NCBI RefSeq assembly: GCF_008831285.2
Contig: NC_045140.1
Coordinates: 17,854,370 to 17,918,369, forward strand
From: Nymphaea colorata
Lineage: Eukaryota; Streptophyta; Magnoliopsida; Nymphaeales; Nymphaeaceae
Direction of reading: 5' to 3'
Length of the DNA: 64,000 nt
A program made the translations under genes and the position numbers. The notes under the pieces were generated by a model. That model was not told where the DNA came from, did not search any database, and saw nothing but the letters and a program-made list of their open reading frames with translations. The number at the start of each line of letters is the position of its first letter. Position 1 is the stretch's first letter. Below are positions 23,572 through 36,707 of the stretch, piece after piece.

Positions 23572-26500
23572 AAGTATACCGAATGGATAGGGTTTATACA
23601 AACTTATGAGTTAAGACTAATCTACCCTACCTGGCTGTGTTCACCCAACATTAACAGTAAGCAGGTATGAGTATTAGAAAACAGAACATGTAAGTAAGAA
23701 GACCTGGGATGTAACTGAGTCAGGTCTGATGTCTAACACTCTCTCTCTCATAAGTGTTCTTTGTTGAGCATTTAATGAGGGAGTTAAGAGAGTTGGTTGA
23801 CTTGTGCTTATATTTGCTTTAGAGCAGATGTGTGTGTATGTGTGTGTGTGTGTATGGGATACAAAAATTTTCCATAAAGAACAAAATTAATAACTAACAA
23901 GCTATGATTTTGTGGATGATTCAACAGGCAAGAAAGCAAATTGTCAGTTGCCACACCTGTTAGGAACGTGACTCTCTCGCACTCTCTCTTAACGCACCAA
24001 GAGAAGAGACAAACAGAAGAAGAGAAAGGGGAAGAAGACAAAGATTTACGTGGTTTGGAGACAATGTTCTCCGACGTGCATGGCTGCCACACAGAAGAAT
24101 ACAGAATACAAGAGGAAATTGCCCCTCATAAACATGGATTAGGACAAAACCCACAAAGTGGAAACATGGATCCGCATAAATTGGGGAAGTATATCAAGTA
24201 TGGATCAGGCTCCACACTCCAACAACACCTGCACCTAAGTCGTGCTGCCTCAGGTGTGACAGCTGTTTTAAAGAGTTCGTATGACTTAGATTGTTGTCTA
24301 AAGGTTTTAAATTTTTAATTGCTAATTTTAGGAGTCATGTTCCAGTGTCATGTAGAGACAGGTAAGTAATTCTTGTAACATAACAACATGAATTCCATGC
24401 ATGGAAAACAGAAAAGCAAACCATAAAAAGGAAATAAGGGAACAAAAACGAAAGTTATCACTCTATAGGAACAAATTGTCAGACAGAACTTCACCAAGGT
24501 CCATGACGGAAGTACTTCTGAGCAGCAACATAAGCAGAAAGGAACATGTCCCAGAGCTCCTCTCTCCCGAAAAGAATGTGAGCTTTAAGAAGATACTCAT
24601 AGAAAGAATCAACACCTGCAAAATATTGTTAATGCTTAAGAAAGTAAGAAGAATGCTAAACTATTTTAGCCATGGAAGGTATTATGGCAATAGATGAAAA
24701 ATAATCAACCTGCAAAATTTTCAGAAGAAATAGTACAAGGCACTGAATATGAGTAGAAATTTGGCAATGGGTTAAAAGGATGAAGTTTCAGAATGAAACA
24801 AGCTACCAAATGAAACAAGTTTGTGTGGTTATTGGCATAAAAGAATAATGAAGTCAACCATGAACCAAGAATTAAAAGAAAAGGAGAAGTCAGCAGATAC
24901 TTGTACCAGCCCCAATTCCAGTTGAATATTCAATCCATTCTCCAGTCAGTACATCTAATGTAGTTCCTACAAGATTCAAAGAGCTCCTCATGCTCCACAA
25001 TTTACGAAGAGCACGTAATGCAGCTGCCCCATATCTAGAGTCACCCGTTAATCTTGACAACGTACCCATTTCAAGGATGAGAGATCCTAAAATGTCCAAA
25101 TTAAGCAAAAAAAAAGAGTAAGATGAATAAATGCTTCTCAAGTTGTAACAAGATGGAATTTGCTTCTCACCACAGCCAGAGGTACTTGTTTCTGTTGTTT
25201 CATTCTCCATAACTCCATGCTGCCAATAGGAGAACTGCAGATCAGCTAAAAGCACTAGCAGTGGCTCACAGTAATGTGGACAAAAATTCAAACTATATAG
25301 GAAAATTATTGTTATGTATCTAGAAGCAAACAATATAATAATTTAAATCAAAGTATACAGTTAAAGAGCCAGCACAAGTCTAACAAAGGGCTTACCTGAT
25401 GCAAGAGAAAGAGTAAAATTTTTTTCTAAGTATATAATGTACCAGAAGGTCCAGAACTAACCAATTGTAACAGAAATTGAAAATGAAGCAGTCTAAAGAG
25501 ATCATAAAAACGGTATACATATGATGCAGAAGAATATATATTTCGTGTTCAAAAATTTTGGATTCTGGAGCTGATGATCATTGATCAAAGTTGAGAATGT
25601 GCACAAAGCACAGGCAATTCCTCACATACAAAATTTTTTCATGGTATCTCATGTAATTGTTAATCAATGGCCTCTTTGGTTAAGAAACATAAAACACATC
25701 GATCATACTCAATTAATACTTTTTTCTCCCTCATGAATTCAAACTTTAAGTTACATGCACAAGTAAAGCCATTCAAAGTGGAAAGCCAATGCAATTATAT
25801 CACATACCTTCAGATTAATCCATGCATATGGAAGCCCAGTAGGAGTATCGAATGCCGGCAGCAAACGCTCCCCTAAATCAACAGCCAGATGTAACAATTG
25901 GTTATTGTAATTTCTTTGGACCAACTTATCCATGTAATCAGTTGCAAGAATGTGGGCAGAGACAAGTCCACCAAGAACTCGTATGTTGCACTGCAGAAAT
26001 CTCATTGGGTAAGATAAATTTCATCATCAATAAAAAGTAATCTCAGTGAAGTACCTATTTACATTGAATCAGCACATATGTCACCAACTACTATACAAGA
26101 GCATGGAGATAATAACTGCCTTAATCTCTCACATCTATCTAGATTTGATTACAACATAGCAAGAAGAGAACCAGTATACACACCTCAAATAAACTTATGC
26201 GAGCATCAACATCAAAATCAATGTGCTTGCCAAGCCATAGAATAGCTCTCTCAAATTCTGTGTAATTGCCCAATACAACAAGACTGCACCAGCATTCAGA
26301 GAGCAAAACAGAATAAACATTCATGATTATGCTCTTCCAAATCCAATTGGAAAAACCACAAGCAGTTCTTCGTGGACATTAAGACTGCTCAAAGTAACTT
26401 AAATACTGATTCAGCTACTCAGAATCATCAAAACCAAATGATAGTGTTTTCCTACAATGTCAAATACAGAGACGTCCCAAGCTTTTTGACACAAAAAGTA

Positions 26501-28954
26501 TGTCAGTGTCCAAAGTTGAATATTAAAAAAGTTCATTCCCAACAATGAACACTTAACAGAGAAGCAATTTAAATGTTCAATTAACTGGAAAAGGTCAATC
26601 TAAACCATCTTGAGCAGCAGAAACAAGAAATGAAAAAGGAGTGGCAAAAGAAACCTCCGGGCCTCAACTGATCGCTTAATTATCCAGATATGAATATGAG
26701 CAACAAGATTAAGCAGTATGCATACCTCGATAATGACTCTATAAGAGTCAATGCTGATCCACCATAATTCTCAGGCAGATGCTCAAGCTAATGACAAAAA
26801 AAATAATTTAACCATCATGAGAAGCAATGCTTTTCCTCTGCAGTTTTTAATTAATGAAATTAAAATACTTTTGAGGAAAGCAGTTAAACCTTCAAATTTC
26901 CAAGCTCACTAAGAGAGTCTGTAAAGCTTTTCGTGAGAGGCTTCAATTCATCATGCTATAGAACAATAAGCAACAAATTATACAGAATACCATGCAAAAA
27001 TTAAAGCACAAAAATAAAGTCATTCAAGGAAGCACTTACTATAATATATGAGGAAATATAAACTAACCGGAAATGCATGAATCAAATAATTGTCATACGC
27101 ATGATAAAACCTGCAAGTAAGAATCATGTTAGATGATAGACCACATTTCAATTTCAGAAACAATGAGAACAAATCCAAGTAACTCTCGATAGCTGTGAGC
27201 TACAGGAACTCATAAATATATGGTATGTTTTCATTTCCCAGTTAGATCCAGATTCACAAGAAAGCTGTTCAATTCTCAACAATAACTGCGACTATCAAAT
27301 GTGAATATTTAGCATACTAATTTCTTCATGTCTAAGATTTTTTTAACCAATATTAAACATAGTCAACAAATAGACATTTGCATGCTTTCTTCAACATAGA
27401 GTAGTTGTGGTGGAGAGTATAACTGGAGGCACAGATATGATCTTAATCTAAAGACTAACAACTTCTAATAACCTACAAATTCATTTTCATAAATACATGA
27501 ACCAAAAGCCATGACTCCACAACAGTTTGATAAAACGTGCTGAGACATTTTAATAAAAAACAGCCCTATAGTAGCTTGGCAAATCATCGACATATGTTGG
27601 AAGTCAGAAAATGACTATTATCTTAAAGTAAATAAACTCATACTGCTACCATAAGATTCTTATGGTAAGTGAGGAAATTTTATTTTGAACCAAAAACAAG
27701 GTCATCAATATCCATGTTATAAAAATTTCCTAAAGATAACCTTGATTTAGAAATGTAATTAACTAGCAAGTTGAGATGTAGACATCAAAAGAAAGGCTAG
27801 CCAAAATGCAGCTAAATCCAATACATTATTCCCAAGCTTGAAAGCTGGACGCCCTGACAAAGGTCAGTCATTCCTTCAGAGTTGAAGCATAGACCAGATG
27901 GACATTACTGTAGATTATATTCACCAGGAAGAAACGTTCAGTGTTCCTCGTGCATTTGGAAATGAACTCAAGCAAAATATGGATCAGTTTATTCTTCTTC
28001 ATTCTCATTATACAGGACAGCTGAATGCACAGAAGGAAATTGGAATCACATAAAATGGCAAGACATTTGCTAGAAAGTCTAGAATCCCGATAATAAGACC
28101 TTTAATTTGACCAAGTATGGAGCCATAAATGCTCCTTCATAATGACCTCACAATACGTGATCAATGTTGAGTTGTGTGAGCAAGACAAACCAAAAGCTAG
28201 AACTCGAGGAAGCCAAGGACCACTATCTAAAAGCGGAGGAATGCGCCTATGACCAAAGTCTGGTTGAAGCTCAAGTAGGTAGGTCTACTGCATGCCAAAG
28301 CTTTGCCATCTTAATTGCTTCTCCTAATCGTCACCTACACTAAGAACGCCTTACTCGCTTTGAATGGTGTCATCAGAGGACTAGATAACTTTCCTTCTCT
28401 TCTTCCAATTGATTCATACTCGAATATCTTAAGCCATTTTGTACCGTAAGGCACATCAATCCGGCTCATGCTTAATATAAAAGGCAGGATTCAGAAATAA
28501 GGGGAACGAAATCTTCACAAATAGAAGTTTTAAATTCATGAAGCAACATGGCAGAAACTCAAACGAGTAATTCCTTAGAAAAGAAGCACGGGATACTGAT
28601 AATCATTAAATTAACCGAACATGCTGATCTGAGAACTACAGATCGTTAAGAGTCCAACAGGGCACAAGAGGTCAAAAAAATAGAAAGGATCACAAAATCA
28701 TATACCAACAGATAAAGGTACAAGCTACCGCCATAAGAAAAATACAAGAAACCCTGTAAATTGACTCGTCAACAGAAAAAAATCTAAAAAAAAGAAAAAA
28801 CTCACATCTGTCTGACCTCCTCCCTCAATCGCATCTTCTTGGCAAGACCATGGCGGCTGGCTTGGGCGACGGATGCCCCAGCAAGCGAGGCCAGGATCAC
28901 AAGCCAAACGACGACCCATCTTCTGAATCTACAAGAAAATGGTGGTGATGACAT
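18630..28954 (-). CDS. MNS5: EDEM1-like GH47 alpha-mannosidase (MNS5 type), 15 exons, 579 aa
   Basis: EDEM-type mannosidases trim mannose from misfolded glycoproteins in the ER and commit them to ERAD. Exons (minus): 28954-28806, 27110-27068, 26955-26890, 26787-26726, 26283-26184, 25990-25808, 25219-25171, 25086-24907, 24615-24495, 21668-21587, 21500-21415, 20573-20473, 20253-20112, 19909-19759, 18854-18630; 1740 nt with consistent phases. All introns are GT-AG except intron 10 (21586-21501), which starts GC. The N-terminus has a basic RFRRW segment and a hydrophobic stretch (residues 13-30), a signal peptide or anchor. GH47 landmarks: [20 protein letters not shown] (51-70), [35 protein letters not shown]280 in DSFYEYL, E394 in [11 protein letters not shown], and TTEGHPLP (T477, the Ca-binding Thr position). 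ETCKYLYLL of the family reads EMCKYLYLL here. The C-terminal exon is Cys-rich ([16 protein letters not shown]). Arabidopsis MNS5 is 574 aa as recalled. Intron 9 (2.8 kb) carries TE-like DNA. Confidence 0.92.
21880..22312 (+). mobile_element. LTR-like retrotransposon fragment (possible solo LTR) in MNS5 intron 9
   Basis: The block has a promoter-like TATTATAAATAA (22104-22115), an AGATCAATATATTTTCCTT stretch, and downstream GAGATTCAAGAGTGATATTC and CTTGAAGTATTTGCC. This layout is typical of plant copia LTRs with a TATA box and an R/U5 region. It also contains two hairpins: an 8-bp stem near 21912-21937 and the long palindrome at 22008-22082. I could not fix the TG...CA ends, primer-binding site or target duplication, so limits are approximate. 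Orientation follows the TATA box. Confidence 0.5.
22008..22082. repeat. Nested 75-bp near-palindrome with a perfect 26-bp core
   Basis: The core 22033-22058 is a perfect palindrome centred on GAATTC (CCAACGGCTA on the left, TAGCCGTTGG on the right). Outside it, GCTGTTGGGCC (22017-22027) pairs perfectly with GGCCCAACAGC (22063-22073), separated from the core by TCTCT and AAAT. The pairing continues imperfectly to GGGGA/TCCCC. It would form a long hairpin as RNA. Confidence 0.9.
23265..23342. repeat. Compound (AT)14(GT)25 microsatellite in MNS5 intron 9
   Basis: A perfect AT run (23265-23292) passes directly into a GT run (23293-23342). Alternating purine-pyrimidine DNA of this length can adopt Z-form. 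A separate (TA)n tract lies at 23531-23567, and a shorter GT-rich tract at about 23828-23854. Confidence 0.92.
23531..23567. repeat. (TA)n microsatellite in MNS5 intron 9
   Basis: A perfect TA run of about 37 bases lies in the same large intron as the compound AT/GT repeat. Confidence 0.9.
23950..24270. mobile_element. Possible second retroelement fragment in MNS5 intron 9
   Basis: ATTTACGTGGTTTGGAGACA followed by TTCTCCGACGTGCATGG resembles the conserved GATTTACGTGGTTCGG...ACGTCCA segment seen in many plant LTRs, preceded by a purine-rich tract. An open frame of 125 codons (23941-24318) across it has no recognised domain. Ends are not defined. This rests on a remembered motif only. Confidence 0.3.
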
Positions 28955-31900
28955 TTCCGAATCACGCTAGCAAAGAATTCTCATTGCGCTCGTCTCGGAG
29001 ATGTGTATGAAGCAGATAAGGAAGAAAGAAAGTCGCGCTGTCATTCTTAATCGTCTGAAATTTGGATCCAAGTTCGATTGGCTTTTTCCGATTCGTGTCA
29101 GATTTTCAGATATCGATTCGGACGAGTGTGTTCATTGGCCCCTGCCCGGTGCTTGGACATGTCCAGTGCCCCGGTCAGCATCCTCCAGTGATTGGACCCG
29201 ACGATGGAGAACAGGAGAAGTAACTCTCCGCTTCGGAACTTGAATGGATCTCACTTTGTATCATGATCCGCAACTTGTAGAAGGCCAACAGATCCATCTT
29301 GGATCAAGGATCTGTCTAAAATCTAAATCTGTAAAAGTGCGAGAATGCATCCTCTTCCTCGAGAACATAACATGGAAAGCGGTCCACATAATTTTTTTAT
29401 TAATAAGAATGATTTCGTAAATTGTCTATCCAATTTAATGGTTGTCTTAAAACTTTTATATAAAATTGAGTGCTAATTATTTGTTAATCTTTAAAAAAGT
29501 TGAGTGGTGATTGGTATTTTCTATAAAATTTATTCAATGTGTTTTCATTTGGTTACTACTGTAACTTTCATTAAAGATAGGAAAAAAAAAGCACCGGATC
29601 AGCATTTTGCTGTTGTAAACAATAAAAAGGATTGTAGATGTTCAGTCATCAAACGCCGTAAGCATGAAATCTGACACCAAAGAAAATATTTTTTTAATCT
29701 TTCCGTAAATAATCATCAAATTTATTGCCGCTTTTTTGCTTCCCTGGAAAGAAATAAACTGCATTAATGGGACGTCCGCTCAACCTTGTAAGGGGACGGG
29801 AAACGGGAGCGAGATGCATAAATAGTAATAAATAATAATAATAAAGAGCCTAGAGGTGGGCTCGACTAATGAAACTTTGAGATTGAGCTCACCTCGACTT
29901 AAAATTGGATTATTTGAACGAGTTGACTCGATTCGTTAAGCAAATGACTCGACTTCATGAGCCAATCTTTAACTAGTCTCGTTATTTACCCTAGCAACAC
30001 CCTCAATTACTGTAAAGTAAATACCCTTAAAACACTGTTTTCTTTTTTTAAGAGTGAAACCAGAAGTATTTCATCCAATTGAAGTTTTCCAAGGTTTCAC
30101 CTTTTCATGCATTGCTCTCAAGACCGAGCGGAGAGCAAGAGAAGAAAGGGTCGAGCGGGTGAAATTTCACCCACTTGCTTTAACGTAAAACGATTGAAAT
30201 TTTACCCTGTTTGATACGTCGTGAGACGGGCAGGTAAAATTTTACACGTCCGTACAGATTTCACCCTCCCCGTAAAATTTAACCCAACCATCAAACATGC
30301 ACTTAAAATTTGGTTGGGTTTGATGACCATAAATATCAGATCTAACCAAGGACTTGTTGAAAGATCCACCGCATTAACGAACCCTACATTTGAAATCGGT
30401 GAATTTCAGGTCCAAGGGTGGGGCGTCCAACCTCTCCTGCTTATCTCACTCGGGAGAGGTTGTGGCAGTAGGGTTGGGTATCGGGTCGAGTACTTGGTAT
30501 TTATCATGTCCAGATTCTGACCCAAAAAACCCACCCGAATCGAACCTAGTTTACTTGAAGAAACCACATGCAGCGTAAGTAGTTTTTTAATGAAATATAT
30601 TTTATTATTAAAAAATATATTAAAATTTTTTATTTTATATTTTAAAATTAATTTTTTTTATTTTAAACAGGTGAAACCGAACTAAGCCCGAACTGACGGC
30701 CGCGCCTATTCACAGGCCTAGCAACGTCAAAGAGGAAGCTTCTACAAGATGCATGGATCAGCCTGGAATCTAATAGCCGGAAATTAGGATACTATGCTTA
30801 CATTGAGTGCCTTAAAGTGATATTGATGTATTTTTTTCTTTTTACAAGAGCTTAAAACAGGACTGATAACTTACCATACCTTTCCCATCAGTTATAATAA
30901 CCATCTGGAGATCATCATATTTTTTCTTTCATTCCACACTATATGGTCACCAAGCACAGGATATGTAAGTTCAACCAGCAATTATTGCACCTCAGTTTTA
31001 CCTCACCAGCTGTGCCATTGCCCCAAGGACAAAGATATGTGAGATGTAATTAAGTTGTTTCAAGAAGTTTGAAGGATCAAACAATGCTCCAATAAGAGGT
31101 TAGATAAAAACTGAAAAAAGAAAGTTGACAAGTGGTTGATATTCAGAAAATGGAGTAGATACTAATCTATCTCCAGCTCACACTAGATCTAAGGTTTAAT
31201 TTTGTGTTATCACTGAATTAGTAATCAAGACGGTGGTTGAATTATTAAGAGAGTTTTCTTTAAAAGTTAATGTCTTTGAGCTTCCTGCGTCCTTTCTCAG
31301 TGGGTGGATGACATAAATTTGGATGGTAGTTAGATGAACAAGACAAGCCATTAATCAAAACCCATGAAGCAACCAAATGATGCAGAGGAAACGACGCATG
31401 ATTCAAGGCAAGGAAGGCAACCAAGAAAAGCCATTGAAACAAAGTTGCCATGAAATGTTTGAGGCCATGTACATCGGACAAAATATTGGAATTTATGTTA
31501 TTAGTTATTTGGAAATGCTGTTTAATTTAAAGCGTGACAGCATATTGAAAATCGGGCGTTGTTTCTGTTTGCAAAGGAAATTTTGCTGATTTAATTGTGT
31601 TCTAATATGCTTTTACATTTTCCTGTCTTCTGTTCACGTTCGGATTTGGAACTCCAATTAAACATTTTCTGATACACCCAAAGAATAAAAAAAGACTGTT
31701 TATTTTAAATTTTAATGTGTTGCTTTTCCATGCCATAAATATCAATGAAGTCGTGTTGCAATTTGCATGTTGGTATCTTCGATATAAAGTTTATTAGGAT
31801 CGTAAGCTTTCAAATTTCAAGAGAAACGAGTCTACTGATTTTATCAGAGGACTTGAATATTTTGTTTGAAAGATTCACACGTTACGGGAAGAATTTACGA

Positions 31901-34352
31901 TTCATCATTTTTAGTGCTTTCTCTTGCCAATCATGCAATCATAGGATTCTTCTGAGGAACTTAATTTAACTTAGACAATAAGAAATTAATACCAAACTTA
32001 AAAGATCCCACCATGAGCACGCGAACCGATCAACAGTTGGTAAACGAATCACAGATCCCACCGTGAGCATGTGATTATCGGTCCCCCGGTGTTGCGCAGT
32101 TCAGTGTAGACCGTCGGATCTCTCTAGCAGACAACAGAAGCAGAAAAGAAATGCATTTTCTTTTACAATTCAATCTGTCATGCGTCACTGATCACTGAAG
32201 AGAATCTGAACAGTTATATGCTTCGAAGTTTGTTTCTCAGCGTGGCTGGAAACCAAAGTACACTGTCGACACATGATGCCACCGTGAATTTTGGACGCGT
32301 TTAACTCCAGCTGCTCTGCAACTCCGCGTTATCTACACCTCTCTCTCTCTTTCTTCATTGGTAAGATGAGTTCATATCTGAGAAAGCTTACCTGCTTCAA
32401 GTTTTTGTTTCTGTTTTTTCTTTTGGTTTTCTGTAAATCGTCCAAGCTGCAACAGTTTAATTAATGACCGTGCCCTGCCATCGTTGCCATTTCTGTAGCA
32501 ATGGAGTTTTTGTACCTTTTTTTTTTTTTTTTTTAACTTTTTGTTCATTGGAAGAATGAGAGAAATTGGCAGGAAGGCCAAAGGATTGGTGCGGTAAGAA
32601 GGGGATATTGAGCGGTCACGATTCAAATTTTTGGGCATTTCTTCTTCTGTAAGACCAAGTTAGAGTTACGAGATTTAATGGCTGCCCATGAGGGTTTGGG
32701 ATTGAATTTCTCCGTTTCATTATCAAGGAAAAAAACAGAAGCAGAAAATGAACATTAGGAAACTTGTGGAAGTGTGTGACAAGATCCAACCATGAAGCCA
32801 TTAATGAATAACATATAGACAAAGTATAGGAAGCGAATTCAAGGGCTTCACTTTCATCTCGGAATCTTACACCAATGTAGTTCGAACCAGTCCCAAATTT
32901 TTTACTGCTTCCTCTTTGGCATCTAATGGCTGTGAAGCCCTCGGCAGGAAACGTCGTAAGCAAAGGAGACCCGCTTTCTCCGGCCTCATATCATATGTTG
33001 TCCTGCTGAAGTTTTTGAAATAAAAACCATCTCCTTAGAAACTTTAAGAAAAACCTCCATGCATCTCTTTTGAAATTTTCATAGAAACAATAATGGGCCC
33101 ATCGTTGGTGGAACTTTTAGGTTCTGTTTTTAAACTTTTTGGCTTAAGAAAGGTAATTGGAGCGACCATTAAGTGGAATCTGCTTGGCTGAGCAAACTTG
33201 TGCCTCCAAGTTTCAAAAGAATAAAGTCTTAAGAATTGAACATTTCGTGCATGTATTTTTGCTATCAAGTCAGAAACTGTGAATATTGCTGCTTAGACAT
33301 CAGATATTGTTGGTTGAAAGCGATGCAAACTAAACTAAAAAATCTTTAACAGAGACAAGTGAGAGCTTCATAATATGACGTTAAACACACTTTTCAATAT
33401 TATCAGATGAATGATTTGTGAAATAGTGGACTTGCGTAGAACCAGGGCCTAAACCCCCCTCGATGATGAGATGGGCACTCTTAAACCCTAAATCTAAAGA
33501 TTAAACAAAGTGTTGATGGTGTGAAGATGAGACTAGTGGGCCAGGGGAGGCAGCCATTGATGAGTTCCAGCAATCCATTAATTACAGAACATGGGGAAAA
33601 GGAGGGCACGCGCGGGACCCTGGCCTCAGTTGGCAGCATCGTGAGCAATCTTAGCGCAAGCCAAATGAAGAATCGAAAATAAGATTTAAATAAAGATTTG
33701 AATGAAAGAGGGTTTTAAGACAGAGACAAAGGCAAAGATGAGAACAAGCGAGGGCTGTAGGATGGCAAGGGCACAAGCCATGTGCCCCACCACAATTGGG
33801 ATGGGGAAAGTACTCGAGAAGAAAACACTCTCAGCTTGGTAGCAGTCGACCTGGAGCGTTTCACGGACCAAATCCTACGATCCTCTCACCTTTTCTTTTT
33901 CCTTTCTCTCTCTAGAAACCCCATTGGGCCTTTCTGTCTTCCTCCCTGCTCTGTTTCCTCGCTCTCTTTCACCATTTTCTTACACGTCCTTCTGAAGATA
34001 GTGTCGTCTGACTCGTCTCTCTCTAAGGTTCCTTTTCTCTATTTTTACCAGTTTCACATCTATCTAAGAGAGAGTACTTTCTTTCTTCCCTCCCAACTGT
34101 GTTTCTCTCTCGACCATTTTTTATAGAGGTCTCTCTCTCTCATTCTCTCTCTTCTAGTAGTACTGCAGTTTCTCTTTCTACTGCATTGTGTTTCTACTAC
34201 ATTCGCGTCTCTTGTACGAAGGGGAGAGAGAGAGAGGCTCCACTGGCAGTAGGCTAGCAGGACTACAACTGAGAACCCAAAAAGAGAGGGAAAAAGTTGG
34301 CTCTCTTCCCTCTCAAGAAGAGAAGAAGAAGAAGAAAAAGAAAAAAGAGGCC
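28955..34352. other. Gene-poor interval upstream of MNS5 and of the peroxidase
   Basis: MNS5 (-) and the peroxidase (+) diverge from here, so both promoters lie at its ends. I found no exon-like block with a recognisable product. Notable items are a GTAAAATTTTAC-like motif repeated around 30180-30275, an AT-rich run at 30590-30665, a T run at about 32517-32534, and a telo-box-like TTAAACCCTAAA at 33481-33492. The last 250 bases are a TC-rich leader of the peroxidase. Short open frames at 30221, 32616 (-) and 33782 show no domain. Confidence 0.6.
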
Positions 34353-36707
34353 ATGGATGTGCCCTCCCTCCTCCTGCTCTTCCTCCTCTCACTCTCCTCC
34401 CTCTCTGCTGACGGCATGCTCACAAGCAACTACTACCAGAAGAGCTGCCCACGCGTAGAGGAGATCATCCGGAATGTTGTCATTCAGAAGCAGATCACCA
34501 ATCCCACCACCGCCGGAGGCACCCTTCGCCTCTTCTTCCACGATTGCTTCGTCCAGGGCTGCGACGCGTCCATCCTCATCACATCCACCCCTTTCAACAA
34601 GGCCGAGCGCGACGCGGACATCAACCTCTCTCTCCCCGGAGATGGCTTCGACGCCATCGTCCGGTCCAAGATGGAGCTGGAGCTTACTTGCCCCGGCGTC
34701 GTCTCTTGCGCTGATATTCTCACCATTGCCACCCGCGATCTTGTCAGATTGGTAATGAAACGGATTCCCTAGTACCATAGCAGTAGCTGAGTGAGATCAT
34801 GAGCTAGACTATTCTCTTTTCCCTCGTTGCGAGCACTTGGTTAAATAGCAGCCCATGCATTTTCGGAATAGTTAGATGCATGATGTCTTTCTTCAGTTCC
34901 CCCATTTTTCTGCCTGTTGGCAGAATCTGCAAGCCTCTATCTAGCCCCAGGTTACAGATCACAACAGAGGAAGAAAAGATACTCTTGTTACCATAACCAG
35001 ATACGGAATCTGACGGTTGGTAGGCTACCATCTGTTGTAAGTGGGACAAATTTTCCACATTTTAGATTTTCTACTGTTGATTCTTAGAGTATGATAATTA
35101 TGAGATTTTTTTATTGGCATCTGCTCAACTTCACTTCAGAACAAGCAAAAGAGAAAACGAGGATGCATGTAGATCTTTAATCGTGTTTAGATTAAAAAAA
35201 AAAAGGTTCGTTTTGAGATGGGGGAACATGAGGAACCCACGTTTTGCTTTTCAACTTCGTCAAAGTTTGATGTTTATGAAAATGAGGCTTTTGTTCTTCT
35301 TCGTGCGTGGCACTTTAGGTGACCATCCTGCAACTTTATCGGAAGTCCTTTTCCTAAATGAAAAAGAACTGTTAGATAATGCAGATACTTGTGATTTGAT
35401 ATGCTGGTTTGTTGGACCGTAGTTTCGAGAAACCGCTTTCTGGTGTGAGCTCTCAATTTTTGAAATGAGGGAGTTGAAATTGTATGTCAAGTATTCTACG
35501 CGACGGGCTTCAAAGGATAGCGAATTCTGTCAGTGGAAAATAAAAGGAATGGTCGAATCTTTTTCCATTGCTCTGCCGTTTGATTTTTGAAAAAAGAAAA
35601 GTTCTTGTTTTCATGCAAGATCACATTGTACACAACCATACAAATATTTTCCTGTTAGGTTTTACTCAGGAGCTCGAGATTAGGCATTGATGGGGTTGAA
35701 GATGAAAATGGAGGTGAAAAATGGGAGGATGAAGGTGTCGACTTCTCACGAGTATAACTGAAACCGGGGGGGTGGGGGCGGTGGTTTGAAGATGAAAATG
35801 GAGGTGAAAAATGGGAGGATGAAGGTGTCGACTATATTCTGACGAGTATAACTGAAACGGGGAGATAGTGGCTTATATTTTCTCCTCATCCTTACTGCAT
35901 CCTCTAATGCTGGAAGCCCGAGGAATTGAATTTTCGGGAATTCCAACATCTAATTCCCCATTTTCTGCATCTCTGCCTCATGTCTAGTTCCTAAACGGCA
36001 TCTCAAATTTAAAAATTGTGTTATTATCTGTTCTTTGAAATTGTAAATGTCAGGTGATCCTTTTTAATTCCTACTGGAAAGGTTTTCCGCTTGTTGTCAT
36101 TCTCTTCCTCATGGTACTCGTGTTGCAGGTTGGAGGGCCTTACTACACGGTAAAGCTAGGCAGGAAGGATGGCCTTATTTCTCAAGCTTCTCGGGTACCT
36201 GGCAATCTGCCTCTTCCAACAATGCCGGTTACAGAGCTGGCGTCTCTCTTTTCGTCGAAGGGATTTTCCATTGGAGAAATGACAGCGCTTGTTGGTGCCC
36301 ACACCATTGGCTTTTCCCATTGCAAAGAATTTGCCAAGAGGTTGTACAACTTCAGCCATGGCTCAACTGTTGATCCCTCAATGAACCCACAGTATGCCCA
36401 AGGACTACAGAAGGCATGCGCAAATTACATCAAGAATCCTACTATATCTGCGTTTAACGATATAATGACCCCCAACAAGTTCGACAATGAGTTCTACCAA
36501 AACCTTCCTAAGGGCCTCGGCTTGCTGGCTTCTGATCAGGCGCTCTACTCGGACCCTCGAACCAGAGGCTTCGTGCGTTTATTCGCTTCAAATCAAACCG
36601 CGTTCTTCGATGCCTTTGTTAAAGCAATTGATAAACTGAGCATGGTGGAGGTAAAGGTTGGGAGGCAGGGAGAAATCCGAAGAAGATGCGATGAATTCAA
36701 TTCATGA
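34353..36707 (+). CDS. Class III secretory peroxidase (PRX31/41-like), 2 exons, 325 aa
   Basis: This is a secreted heme peroxidase that oxidises phenolics with hydrogen peroxide at the cell wall. Exons 34353-34751 and 36129-36707 join in phase 0 (978 nt). MDVPSLLLLFLLSLSSLSADG is a signal peptide. TLRLFFHDCFVQGCDAS (57-73) holds distal Arg59 and His63 and the Ca-site Asp64. ALVGAHTIGFSHC (187-198) holds proximal His191. NDIMTPNKFDNEFYQNL and LYSDPRTR match the PRX31/41/63 group, as does the ending GRQGEIRRRCDEFNS. The frame is open upstream of 34353, but the ATG with CCATGG context and signal peptide directly after it decides the start. The 1.38 kb intron contains a two-copy tandem repeat. 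A tandem duplication starting at codon 96 gives a truncated second copy at 47838. Confidence 0.95.
35701..35868. repeat. Two-copy tandem repeat (period 88) in the peroxidase intron
   Basis: GATGAAAATGGAGGTGAAAA followed by GTCGACT and CGAGTATAACTGAAAC starts at 35701 and again at 35789. Unit 2 of the segmental duplication has the same pair at about 48909 and 48990, so the small repeat predates the large duplication. The two loci differ in repeat length. Confidence 0.85.

Noticed and set aside
33481-33492. Interstitial telomere repeat (AAACCCTAAA)
   Set aside because: There is a single motif copy, not an array; at most a telo-box promoter element.
34188-34352. In-frame N-terminal extension of the peroxidase
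   Set aside because: The frame is open upstream, but a clean signal peptide starts at the ATG at 34353, and the upstream part is a Lys/Glu-rich translation of a purine-rich leader.
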